Both the position numbers and the translations under genes were made by a program. DNA of 64,000 nucleotides, taken from an uncultured Clostridia bacterium. Its GTDB lineage: Bacteria; Bacillota; Clostridia; UBA1381. The stretch lies in NCBI GenBank assembly GCA_934489015.1, contig CAKSSN010000003.1, forward strand, positions 123,896 through 187,895. The letters are read 5' to 3'. The notes under the pieces were generated by a model that was not told the DNA's origin, did not search any database, and saw only the letters and a list, made by a program, of their open reading frames with translations. Below, one piece after another: positions 1 to 8,142 of the stretch (its first letter is position 1; each line of letters opens with the position of its first letter).

Positions 1-138
1 AATAAATCGCTCCTTTGTAGCATAGCGGCATAAAAATATGTCCGCTTGTTTTTTTGCGTCCCTTTTTATTTTAAAGGGCATGATAAAAAGTATTAAAGAC
101 CCGGCTGCAAATACGGTCAAAATTGTACCGTTTTGCAC
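1..138 (-). CDS. Partial unknown ORF at window edge
   Basis: An open frame runs off the left edge on the minus strand, beginning 17 bases downstream of the rsuA stop. From a GTG near 138 it reads a short hydrophobic segment followed by a basic stretch (KIKRDAKKQADIFL), which resembles a signal anchor with a positively charged cytoplasmic side. There is no convincing ribosome binding site and only about 46 codons are visible. I do not recognise it, and it may be a chance open frame. Confidence 0.25.
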   Translation of the reverse strand, partial: MQNGTILTVFAAGSLILFIMPFKIKRDAKKQADIFLCRYATKERFI

Positions 139-154
139 TGTTTCGGTCAGAATT

Positions 155-847
155 TTATGTCCCGAAAATTAAATTTAAGAGTTCGGCCTTTGTTATTTCG
201 ATCGTCTCTCCGGACTCCAGAAAGTCGGGCAATTTCATTTTACCTATTGCAACGCGTTTTAGAAATGTAACGTTCTTTCCGCACTTTGCGCACATACGCT
301 TTACCTGATGAAACTTTCCCTCCGAAACTGTTATATATGCACCGTCATCCAAAATTTCAAGCTTAGCCGGATTTGCGGTAAAGTCGCCCAAATCCATACC
401 GTCGGAAAAAGCTTTTTTATCCTCCTCCTGCATGGGAATATCGGTAACGGCGAAATATGTTTTTGTTACGTTCTTTTTCGGAGAGATTAAATCATGCGCA
501 AGCGCGCCGTCATTTGTTAAAATGAGCAGTCCCTCCGTATCAATATCGAGCCTGCCGACCGGGTACGGCTTAAAACGCTTGTGCTCATCACTTAACAAAT
601 CAATAACAACCGGCTGTTTTTTGTCATATGTCGCGCTGACATAGCCTGACGGCTTATTCATCATAATATATACAAATTCCTTATATTTGATTTTTTCCCC
701 ATTACAATTAACGTCATCAGTTTCCGGATTTACGCTGAAATCACCGTTTTTGACAACGCTTCCGTTTACGGTAACAATGCCTTTTTTTAAAAGTTTTTTA
801 ACTTCGCTCCTCGTGCCAACGGAGCATAGAAATTTGTCAAGCCGCAT
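155..847 (-). CDS. rsuA: 16S rRNA pseudouridine synthase, RsuA/RluB family
   Basis: Converts a specific uridine in rRNA to pseudouridine; RsuA itself acts on 16S U516. The N-terminal ~48 residues (MRLDKFLCSV...) form an S4 RNA-binding domain. The catalytic motif GRLDIDTEGLL places the nucleophilic Asp near residue 101, and the C-terminal EGKFHQVKRMC segment is typical of the family. The length of 230 residues is normal. I start at the ATG at 847 because AGGTG sits six bases upstream; an in-frame GTG at 856 overlaps that ribosome binding site. RluB/RluE paralogues are hard to exclude without a tree. Confidence 0.88.
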   Translation of the reverse strand: MRLDKFLCSVGTRSEVKKLLKKGIVTVNGSVVKNGDFSVNPETDDVNCNGEKIKYKEFVYIMMNKPSGYVSATYDKKQPVVIDLLSDEHKRFKPYPVGRLDIDTEGLLILTNDGALAHDLISPKKNVTKTYFAVTDIPMQEEDKKAFSDGMDLGDFTANPAKLEILDDGAYITVSEGKFHQVKRMCAKCGKNVTFLKRVAIGKMKLPDFLESGETIEITKAELLNLIFGT

Positions 848-916
848 TTTAATCACCTATTATAATCGACGCGCCAAACACGCGCTTACCTATTAATGTT
901 AATTCCAAAACGCTTA

Positions 917-943
917 TAGAAAAAGCTGACCGAAGTCAGCTTT
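917..943 (-). terminator. Rho-independent terminator after SLH gene
   Basis: A perfect 9-bp stem (AAAGCTGAC / GTCAGCTTT) carries a TTCG tetraloop on the minus strand, followed by a T-run. It lies 36 bases past the stop of the minus-strand SLH gene. Confidence 0.85.
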
Positions 944-978
944 CCCTATATTTATCAGGTTTTTAGCCTATGAACTCT

Positions 979-3900
979 TTATTTGTTAGAAAGTGTTCCA
1001 TTAGCGTATGCATCATCATGCGGGATGATTACGATGATATCTGTGATATCGCCATCAACTGTCTTGAAGAATGCATAGTTAGCGTTCTGGAGACCACCTG
1101 CTGCAGCAGCTTCTGACCACTTATATGTGTCAGTTGCATCATCTATATAAGAATCTGCAAGCTTTGTAGGTGTTATACCACCAACAGTAGCAGCTGTAAG
1201 TCTGCCTGATGCTGACTTATCCTTTTCGTTCATGTCATATACATAAACCTTAGCGTCGCTTGTTACAGTGTAATCATAAGACTTATTTGTGATATAATTA
1301 GAACCGTCTTTTTCGATGTTACCGATTGTAACATTGTTGTTCTTCTTATCTGTGATAACACCGAAGCCAACTCTTGCATAACCGTTCTTAGCACCGATTG
1401 CTGATTTATCCCACTTAGTAACACCTGAATCGAAGTACGGAGCAACTACAGGAGCTGTAGCGGTATTATGAGCCTGGAAGAACTTGTATGCATCTTCATA
1501 TGTAAGAGCAGAAGCAGAAGCTGTGGTCTTAGCTGAGAAGAGCTTAGCAATCTTAGAAACTGTTCCGTTAGCTGCGAGTGAAACTGCGATTACGTCACCA
1601 CGAACGAGGTCATCAACATCTTCGCTTGAAGCAAATCCGCCAACCTTATCATAGTCTTCGTCCATGTAAAGAGCCTTAATTTCGTCAGCACTGTCAGCTG
1701 TATAAGCGTTGATTACATTTCTTTCAGAACCGTCTTCTTCAAATGTACCTGTGCTTACAGAGTCAACTACAGCAAACCTTGTGTTAACTGTAATACCTGC
1801 GCTACCTTCAAGAATAACTACAACTCTGTGGCAACTTGTGTTGCTGCTCTTGTCACCGTAAAGAACTTTATAGTCTTCACCGTCTGAAAGTGCGTCAAGT
1901 GAACCTGCAGCTATATCAGATGTTGTGTACTTATCAACATCGTTCCAAGCTCCAGTATTCATTGATGAAAGGTCAATGATCTGTGTTGATTCGTCAAGCT
2001 TAGCTGCCCCAATCTTGCCCGTGCTTTCCTTGTATTCAGCAGATGCAACATTAAGTGAAGGATTCGCGCTCGTATCATCTGTCATCTTAATAGCTGTGAT
2101 GTCATAGATTTCGCTCTTGCTGTTAAGCTTAAAGGAAACTACACGCTTAGCTACGTCGTTAAGCTCTTTTCCTGTTGAATAAGCAATTGCTAATGCATCG
2201 TCAAATTCATTGTTAGAATTTCTTGCTACGTAAGAAACTCTTGTACCGTCAGCCTTTATAAGTCTAACCTTCTTATCATCGTTTGAATCTCTCCAAACTT
2301 TATCAATGATACCGAAGTTCTTTGAAGAAGCTGTTTCGTCAACCTTTACGATACGGTCAGCTGCGTCTACATAAAGTGTATACTCGTTACCAACCTTGAT
2401 ATCGCTTGAAATACCGTTAGCAGTTGTATAGTATGTACCGTCAACTTTGTATTTGTAAGTTGTTACTTCAGTACCCTTATCGTCTGTATATGTGCTGTCT
2501 TCAGCCTTTTCATCTACAGAACCCGAAACAACCTTATCGCAGATGTCAAACTTAATGAAGTTAGAATCATTGATTTTGCCTGTTACGTCATAAGTTACGA
2601 GAAGAACGCTGTCTTCTGTAACAGCCTTAACGTCTGTTTCAACGCCATCCTTAACGAATGTGTATGACTTATCGTCATCATCAGCATCTACTGTGATAAC
2701 TGATGTAGCACCCGGAATATCCGAGTTGTCAAGATAAATCTTTGTCTTAGCGCCTGACTCAGAAACGCTGTCAACAATTGCCCAGTTCTCGTAAGAGATC
2801 ATGATATAATCATACTTACCGTCTTTGCTTGTTGAACCCTCTTTCGGAGTATCTACGAGCTGAACTGTACCGATCTTGTTGTTCTTAACATACTTATCAA
2901 TAGCATTCTTAACCTTTGCATCGCCATTAAATTCGATACCGTTTACATAAGCTACTACATCGTCATCGAGCTTGTATGACTTTGTCTTTGAAGATGTTGA
3001 GCTTACTGTGAAGTCGATTGTTGTAAGCTTATCATCATATGAATCAAAATCATCCGAGCTGAGGTCTACAATGTCGTTTCTGCCGTAAGGTGTGATTGAA
3101 AGGATGTGATATTCATCATTTTCATCCTTCTGGATTACAGCTTCTGAATATGTGAGGAGGTAACCCTCTGCAGCTGTATCGCCGAAATACATAGTATCCT
3201 TTGTAGCTGTATCGCTGTAATCGTTCTTATTCTTACCAACTGCGATCTTTTCGCCGTCGAAGTTGTCAGAATACTCAACCTGGAATTCAACCTGGTCAGC
3301 GTCTACTGTACCCTGAGCATGTGTAGCTGTTACACGACCCTTTACAGAATATGCATCATGATACTCTGTGAGGAGTGTCTGATACTTCTTTGAGTCGCCT
3401 GTGCCGTCCATAACCTCAGTTGTAGCAACCGGCTTACCGTAAATATCTGTTGTCCAGCCTGTAACTGCTACGATAGGAGTATCGAGAGCGTTGTCGATAA
3501 GCTGAGCAACCTGTGCTCTTGTTACATTAGTATCAGCATTAAGACCGCTTACGCCTGCTGTGATACCTGTTGAAGCACCAACCTGGAGATAACCGTTCGG
3601 ATATCCGCCTGCGCCCTCTGCAGCTGATGTATAACCAAGAGCAGCAACGAGCATCTTTGTGATCTGTGCATATGTAACGTTTGTATCAGGTGAGAATGTT
3701 CCGTCACCCATACCGTTGATGAACTTCTGAGCAACACCTACATTGATGTAACCCTTAGCCCAGTGATTTGCGCAATCTGAGAAATCAGATGTAGCAGCCG
3801 AGCTCTCAGCAGCAGCTGTATAACTCGGACCCATAGCGGCAACAACCATCTTTGTTACCTCTGCTCTTGTGATCTCGTTGTCCGGCTTGAAGGTTCCGTC

Positions 3901-4065
3901 TTCGTAACCGTTGACAATCTTAAGAGCAACCAACTCGTCAATCGCTGTTTTGTATGCAGCTGTATCAGCTACATCAGAAAAATCTGCAGCAAATGCTGTG
4001 AAGCAGCTTGCAGACATTGCAAGAACAGCAACTGAGGAAATTACCTTTTTGAGATTCTTGTTCAT
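979..4065 (-). CDS. SLH-domain surface (S-layer) protein
   Basis: Secreted protein of 1028 residues. A signal peptide (residues 1-26, ending CFTAFA) is followed by three SLH repeats, roughly 27-75, 93-145 and 150-195, marked by DGTFKPDNEITRAE, GDGTFSPDTNVTYAQ and NADTNVTRAQ. SLH triplets bind pyruvylated secondary wall polymer. The remaining ~830 residues are Thr/Asp/Lys rich, almost free of cysteine, and match nothing I recognise. Strong AAGGAGG nine bases before the ATG, two promoters and a dedicated terminator suggest abundant monocistronic expression, as for a main S-layer protein. The S-layer role itself is inference. Confidence 0.85.
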   Translation of the reverse strand: MNKNLKKVISSVAVLAMSASCFTAFAADFSDVADTAAYKTAIDELVALKIVNGYEDGTFKPDNEITRAEVTKMVVAAMGPSYTAAAESSAATSDFSDCANHWAKGYINVGVAQKFINGMGDGTFSPDTNVTYAQITKMLVAALGYTSAAEGAGGYPNGYLQVGASTGITAGVSGLNADTNVTRAQVAQLIDNALDTPIVAVTGWTTDIYGKPVATTEVMDGTGDSKKYQTLLTEYHDAYSVKGRVTATHAQGTVDADQVEFQVEYSDNFDGEKIAVGKNKNDYSDTATKDTMYFGDTAAEGYLLTYSEAVIQKDENDEYHILSITPYGRNDIVDLSSDDFDSYDDKLTTIDFTVSSTSSKTKSYKLDDDVVAYVNGIEFNGDAKVKNAIDKYVKNNKIGTVQLVDTPKEGSTSKDGKYDYIMISYENWAIVDSVSESGAKTKIYLDNSDIPGATSVITVDADDDDKSYTFVKDGVETDVKAVTEDSVLLVTYDVTGKINDSNFIKFDICDKVVSGSVDEKAEDSTYTDDKGTEVTTYKYKVDGTYYTTANGISSDIKVGNEYTLYVDAADRIVKVDETASSKNFGIIDKVWRDSNDDKKVRLIKADGTRVSYVARNSNNEFDDALAIAYSTGKELNDVAKRVVSFKLNSKSEIYDITAIKMTDDTSANPSLNVASAEYKESTGKIGAAKLDESTQIIDLSSMNTGAWNDVDKYTTSDIAAGSLDALSDGEDYKVLYGDKSSNTSCHRVVVILEGSAGITVNTRFAVVDSVSTGTFEEDGSERNVINAYTADSADEIKALYMDEDYDKVGGFASSEDVDDLVRGDVIAVSLAANGTVSKIAKLFSAKTTASASALTYEDAYKFFQAHNTATAPVVAPYFDSGVTKWDKSAIGAKNGYARVGFGVITDKKNNNVTIGNIEKDGSNYITNKSYDYTVTSDAKVYVYDMNEKDKSASGRLTAATVGGITPTKLADSYIDDATDTYKWSEAAAAGGLQNANYAFFKTVDGDITDIIVIIPHDDAYANGTLSNK

Positions 4066-4110
4066 AGTCTCAAATCCTCCTTAATAAATATATGAAAGAG
4101 TTAAATGCAA

Positions 4111-4146
4111 TCCGCTCGCTTCGCTCTTTCTTCCGAAAGCGGCGGA
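4111..4146 (-). other. Hairpin in the S-layer mRNA leader
   Basis: In the 5' leader of the SLH gene, an outer stem TCCGC/GCGGA encloses a second stem between CGCTTT and AAAGAGCG. It lies about 45 bases upstream of the start codon. It could stabilise the message or regulate it; only the pairing is seen. Confidence 0.45.
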
Positions 4147-4170
4147 CGGTCAAAAGACCCTACACAATTG

Positions 4171-4199
4171 ATTATATCACATAAAGCGACATAAATCAA
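4171..4199 (-). promoter_or_regulatory. SigA promoter P2 of the SLH gene
   Basis: Minus strand -35 TTGATT, 17-bp spacer, -10 TATAAT preceded by TGA (extended -10). Predicted leader about 100 nt. Confidence 0.75.
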
Positions 4200-4640
4200 C
4201 CTATTTTTACAGTTGTAAACAAACTGTAAAGATTACCCAACATTGCTGTCACCTGCACGACAGACACGAGGTAATATATAAACGCAACAGATCTCTGTAA
4301 CGCTTCTACCCAATTACGAGAAACTGCCTGTTCCCATTTTACTATGTATCAGCCGGTATGTCAACCCAAAATTAAAAAGCAGAAATTATTTTGTTTAATT
4401 TAGTATAAACAAAACCGCCGCCAAGTTAATTATTAGTCAACTTAACCCACCTACATGGGAAGTAATCAGCTGTTTTACAACTTTCACTACTTTAGACGCG
4501 GCATAAATAAAAAAGTTCCGCTTTTTTTAAAATTTTTTTCATATTTTTATTTTCACACATTTTTGCCGCATTTCAAGGGGTTTTAAACAATTTGGCTACA
4601 TTTTGGAAAGGAATTTGTTACATTTGTAACACGTTTGTAA
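4200..4640. other. Noncoding region upstream of SLH gene
   Basis: AT-rich intergenic stretch between the zupT terminator and the SLH promoters. Apart from promoter P1 it contains a small inverted repeat (GTTACA/TGTAAC near 4616-4629). I see no credible gene on either strand. Confidence 0.6.
4336..4364 (-). promoter_or_regulatory. SigA promoter P1 of the SLH gene
   Basis: Minus strand consensus -35 TTGACA, 17-bp spacer, -10 TAAAAT. Transcription from here would give a leader of about 260 nt that passes through P2. Confidence 0.75.
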
Positions 4641-4654
4641 TATTTTGCTTGCAA

Positions 4655-4695
4655 GCAAAAAATCCGAACGAAATTTACTGTTTTCGTTCGGATTT
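4655..4695 (-). terminator. Terminator after zupT
   Basis: A 14-bp stem (AAATCCGAACGAAA with its complement) is followed on the minus strand by six T. The adjacent palindrome TTTTGCTTGCAAGCAAAA (4643-4660) could add structure. Confidence 0.85.
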
Positions 4696-4718
4696 CTTCC
4701 TATATAATAGCGCTCTGT

Positions 4719-5501
4719 TTACAAAAACATTATAAGGCTTGCAGCCATAACCGCCATGCCGCCTATAACTGTTAATATCGTCAGCTTGCTTTTTTCATAC
4801 TCCCGCGCCATAGGCAGCAGCTCCTCAAGAGAAATGAACATCATTATTCCGGCAATTGCGCCGAACAAAATCCCTATCATGCGATCGTCGAGAAACGGCT
4901 TTAAAATTGTGTAGCCGAGTATTGCTCCGATCGGCTCCGTAAGCCCCGAAACCGCCGAAAGCAAAAACGCCTTTTTTCTGTCGCCGCTTGCAAAGAACAC
5001 CGGCAGCGCTGTTGCAATTCCCTCAGGTATATTATGTATCGCTATTGCAAGAGCTATCATTGCTCCGAGCTTTATATCGCTGAGCGTTGAAGCGAACGTT
5101 ACCATACCTTCGGGGAAATTGTGTATTGCAATTGCCGCCGTTGTTAATATACTCATTTTCCTAAGCGACCCTTTTTTGTTTTCTTCAACGCTTCCTATAT
5201 CGCCCTCGTCTGTCGGAACAACATAATCTATAAGACCGATAAACGCCATTCCGCCGAAAAATGCAAGCGCCGCGCCGCAGCTTCCCCAAAACTCCCCGTT
5301 TGCAGCCACAAGATAATCCTTTGACTTCACAAAAAGCTCCGCCATTGCTACATATATCATAACTCCGGCAGAAAATCCGAGCGAGCCGGCAAGAAGCTTT
5401 GTATTTGTTCTTTTTGCAAAAAGCGCTATCAGACTTCCGAGAAGAGTTGCAAGTCCTGCAAGAAGAGTCAGCATAAATGCATATCTCTCAATTGTACTCA
5501 T
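4719..5501 (-). CDS. zupT: ZIP-family divalent metal transporter
   Basis: Integral membrane protein of 260 residues that imports Zn2+ and related divalent cations. Two hallmark transmembrane metal-site motifs are present, AIHNFPEGMV (residues ~125-137) and AIHNIPEGIA (~154-166), in a protein of about eight hydrophobic segments with a charged loop (DEGDIGSVEENKK) between segments. Length matches ZupT. The start is supported by GGAAGGTG eight bases upstream. It is monocistronic, flanked by a terminator and the germination operon. An MntR-type regulator is encoded at 32.5 kb, but I see no clear operator here. The exact metal is not deducible. Confidence 0.88.
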   Translation of the reverse strand: MSTIERYAFMLTLLAGLATLLGSLIALFAKRTNTKLLAGSLGFSAGVMIYVAMAELFVKSKDYLVAANGEFWGSCGAALAFFGGMAFIGLIDYVVPTDEGDIGSVEENKKGSLRKMSILTTAAIAIHNFPEGMVTFASTLSDIKLGAMIALAIAIHNIPEGIATALPVFFASGDRKKAFLLSAVSGLTEPIGAILGYTILKPFLDDRMIGILFGAIAGIMMFISLEELLPMAREYEKSKLTILTVIGGMAVMAASLIMFL

Positions 5502-5578
5502 AAAAACACCTTCCTATATTTTGCTATAATTATATTATGTCAAAAAAATATATAGGTGATTTTTATTGTACAAGCATG

Positions 5579-5654
5579 GCTTGCTGTAATCAATTTGATT
5601 TATTCAAAATGACCCTACGTTAATTTTGATAGTTTCTATTCGATTACAGCAAGC
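5579..5654. repeat. Nested inverted repeat between ger operon and zupT
   Basis: Perfect 13-bp arms GCTTGCTGTAATC and GATTACAGCAAGC are separated by 50 bases, with an inner TCAAAAT/ATTTTGA pairing. It follows the last ger gene by five bases. There is no T-run, so it is not a standard terminator. Confidence 0.6.
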
Positions 5655-5659
5655 GTTAT

Positions 5660-5830
5660 TTAGATACATATTTTGTAAATTTCCATTATCAAGCACGCGA
5701 CAAGACCTGCATTTAAAACCGTTATGCCAAACGCCGCAAGCTTGTTTTTCTTCTTCTTAACGCTCCACGATGCATATGATATTAATTTCACTATCAGAAA
5801 TACGGTTATCGCGGCTATTAAAATATTCAT
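5660..5830 (-). CDS. Small two-TM protein ending the ger operon
   Basis: A 56-residue protein begins 24 bases after the gerC stop with AAGGAGAG upstream of the ATG. It has two hydrophobic segments (MNILIAAITVFLIVKLIS and FGITVLNAGLVACLIM) joined by a basic linker containing KKKKNK. Small hydrophobic 'D' proteins that modulate germinant receptors are known from some Bacillus ger operons. Position and topology suggest a similar accessory subunit, but that is inference. Sequence similarity was not tested. Confidence 0.7.
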   Translation of the reverse strand: MNILIAAITVFLIVKLISYASWSVKKKKNKLAAFGITVLNAGLVACLIMEIYKICI

Positions 5831-5854
5831 TGCACACTCTCCTTGCTAATATTG

Positions 5855-7084
5855 CTACTTCCGGCTTTTTGAGGTCAGACCTGTTCTGCGGATTTTAAAA
5901 TGCGTGTTTATTTCAATTTTTAAATTCTGAAAATTTTCTTCCCAGTTAAACTCCTCAAAATCCTTATAGGTCAAAAATTTTTCTCTCGCGTATCTGCCTA
6001 TCCCCGATATATCGGAATTATATTCTCCCTGCGTTACGTCAAAAAAATTATACATCGCATTGTTAAGAGCGTTTTTAAGCGAGTTTTCAAAATCAAGAAT
6101 ATTATCTTCTATTATATATCCTGTCGGGATAGATACAAATTCACCCTCAAGATAAATATTTATTTTGGCGCTGTGCTCCTGTCTGTTATATTTTATTTTT
6201 GTAGGCTTCGACCTCGAAACAACAACCGTTACGGGTTTTTGTGATTTATCCGTTTTAATCGTCATATAATTTGAGGAAAAGTCATTTGTTATTATATTGC
6301 ACAAATCTGCGTCAATCGACCCAAGCGTTCCTACAAGCTTATCACCCTTAAAAACAGCCCCGCCCATCGCCTCGATTTTGCTTTCTTTAAAGCTTCCCGC
6401 CTGTCCGGCGCGGAAATTTCGTATTTTATTTTCATAGGCCTCCTCATTTACCGGAGCGGATTTTTCTTCATCATTACCCTCCGAGCTTTCCGACACACCC
6501 GAAAGCGACACAAAAGCCTCCTTATACGGCAGATTTATATCAAAATAAACCTCTCTGCCATACCCTTTCGGAATAGCTCCGAAATCCTTTTTATCATAAA
6601 TCATCTGATAATATTTCGCCGGATTTGTTTCAACTTTTGGTTTTACATTACCAAGATAATCCTTGCAGCTGCCGGCGCAGACCGATATATAAACATTTTG
6701 GCGTATTTCCTCGCTTCTTGCTATTACCTCGATAAAATCGCCTATGCCATTTTGAGCAATTTTATCGGAAAATATGAAAAGCTTCATATGCGAAAGTGCA
6801 AGATTTTTGCTTATTATATCATTTACCAATCCGACTGCGGAATAGGTATTAGGCGCGTCAACGGTTATATTTTCAATAATGTCGCCGCCTTTTCCGCCCT
6901 CTTCCCCCGATCCGCTTATCTGTATCGGCTTTGCAAACTGCACCGTAAAGCTATAGTTTTCGTCCTCTCCCTCGTCAACGCCTATAGCGGTTACATACGC
7001 TATTTCATTCGGTTCCTTTAAATCATAGCAGCCGCCTGTCATTAATATCAGTGCCGCAGTTAAAACATATTTTATAAGCTTCAT
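5855..7084 (-). CDS. gerC: Germinant receptor lipoprotein subunit, Ger(x)C family
   Basis: Outer-face lipoprotein of the GerA-type germinant receptor in the spore inner membrane. The 409-residue protein starts with a lipoprotein signal ending in the lipobox LMTGGC (Cys 19), followed by YDLKEPNEIAYVTAIGVD, a classic GerC N-terminus. The C-terminal part has the family's FEEFNWEENFQNLKIEINTHFKIRRTG ending. It overlaps gerB by four bases (ATGA), indicating translational coupling in an A-B-C operon. The germinant recognised cannot be read from sequence. Confidence 0.92.
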   Translation of the reverse strand: MKLIKYVLTAALILMTGGCYDLKEPNEIAYVTAIGVDEGEDENYSFTVQFAKPIQISGSGEEGGKGGDIIENITVDAPNTYSAVGLVNDIISKNLALSHMKLFIFSDKIAQNGIGDFIEVIARSEEIRQNVYISVCAGSCKDYLGNVKPKVETNPAKYYQMIYDKKDFGAIPKGYGREVYFDINLPYKEAFVSLSGVSESSEGNDEEKSAPVNEEAYENKIRNFRAGQAGSFKESKIEAMGGAVFKGDKLVGTLGSIDADLCNIITNDFSSNYMTIKTDKSQKPVTVVVSRSKPTKIKYNRQEHSAKINIYLEGEFVSIPTGYIIEDNILDFENSLKNALNNAMYNFFDVTQGEYNSDISGIGRYAREKFLTYKDFEEFNWEENFQNLKIEINTHFKIRRTGLTSKSRK

Positions 7085-8139
7085 TTTCTTCTCCTGTCAC
7101 ATATTCCGATTAAGCCCGGCAGAAATATTATTACACACAATATAAATGCGGTATACCACGAATAATTATTACTGAATTCAAGATATGAGCCCGGCGCAAG
7201 CGACAGGCAAAATATTATCACCATAAATGCCGGCGCAAGCGGTCTGTGATACTCTATTTTAAACATTCTCTCCCAAACAAGACATATCGCATAAAGATAA
7301 ACGGAGAAATAGAGCATTACAAGTATTGTCCATATAAATTCAAAAAATATTTCAAAGCGGCTGAAAAATTCGCCTATCTGAATTACGCGCGTCATCTGAT
7401 AAATCGGCATGAGATAATACTGAGATATGTTATAAGGAACAATGCAGCAATACGCAAAAAGGATAAGCGTTATGACCGAGCCGGAAATAAGAATTGTTTT
7501 ATATCCCGTTTTTATTATTTTTTCGCTGTTTCCGGGACTTATTCCTATAATAAAAAGTATTATTATATCCGAAAAGCCCGATATAACGGATAATCCGTCA
7601 ACAAAAAGCGTTTTTGCTCCCGGCCCCAGAACGGGAGTCAGATTTGACAGCTCCATATGAGGAATAAGCAGCAGAAATGTTCCGACCATTACAACGCCTG
7701 CCGCCGGCAGAAATATAGAAATCACTCTGCCGAGAGAATCAATCCCGCAATACACCCCGAAAACCGCTGCCGCTCCGAGAAGCAGCACAAGAAGCTCTAT
7801 GGGCGTATGCTTTAAAAATATGATTTTGACCGATTCGGGATATATCCTCACAAAAGAACACATTGACGTTAAAAGCAACGCCGTCAGCAAAGCGCCGCTT
7901 AAAAAACGAAGAAATGCTCCGCCGCATTTTTCCGCCTTATCCATTATCGGCTCTGAAAAATCATATATTTTTGAAATTGCATAAAATATTAAAAGCATTA
8001 CAAGCGTTGCATAAATCGAAACTATCCACGACGAATTTCCGGATATATTAACAATTCTGCGAGGGTAAAACATTATCAGCTTAACTATCAGAATATTTAC
8101 AAGAACGCTCGTTAAATCCTTACCGCTTATTTTTTTCAT
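7081..8139 (-). CDS. gerB: Germinant receptor permease subunit, GerB family
   Basis: Integral membrane protein of 352 residues from the spore germination branch of the APC amino-acid permease superfamily; this subunit is thought to hold the germinant pocket. Roughly ten hydrophobic segments are visible. The N-terminus ISGKDLTSVLVNILIVKLIMFYPRRIV resembles the family's first helix. It begins four bases after the gerA stop and overlaps gerC. No intact rival permease domain is evident. Confidence 0.92.
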   Translation of the reverse strand: MKKISGKDLTSVLVNILIVKLIMFYPRRIVNISGNSSWIVSIYATLVMLLIFYAISKIYDFSEPIMDKAEKCGGAFLRFLSGALLTALLLTSMCSFVRIYPESVKIIFLKHTPIELLVLLLGAAAVFGVYCGIDSLGRVISIFLPAAGVVMVGTFLLLIPHMELSNLTPVLGPGAKTLFVDGLSVISGFSDIIILFIIGISPGNSEKIIKTGYKTILISGSVITLILFAYCCIVPYNISQYYLMPIYQMTRVIQIGEFFSRFEIFFEFIWTILVMLYFSVYLYAICLVWERMFKIEYHRPLAPAFMVIIFCLSLAPGSYLEFSNNYSWYTAFILCVIIFLPGLIGICDRRRK

Positions 8140-8142
8140 AAT

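Noticed and set aside
123..896. Plus-strand open frames opposite rsuA.
   Set aside because: They are antisense to a well-supported gene and have no start signals or recognisable features.
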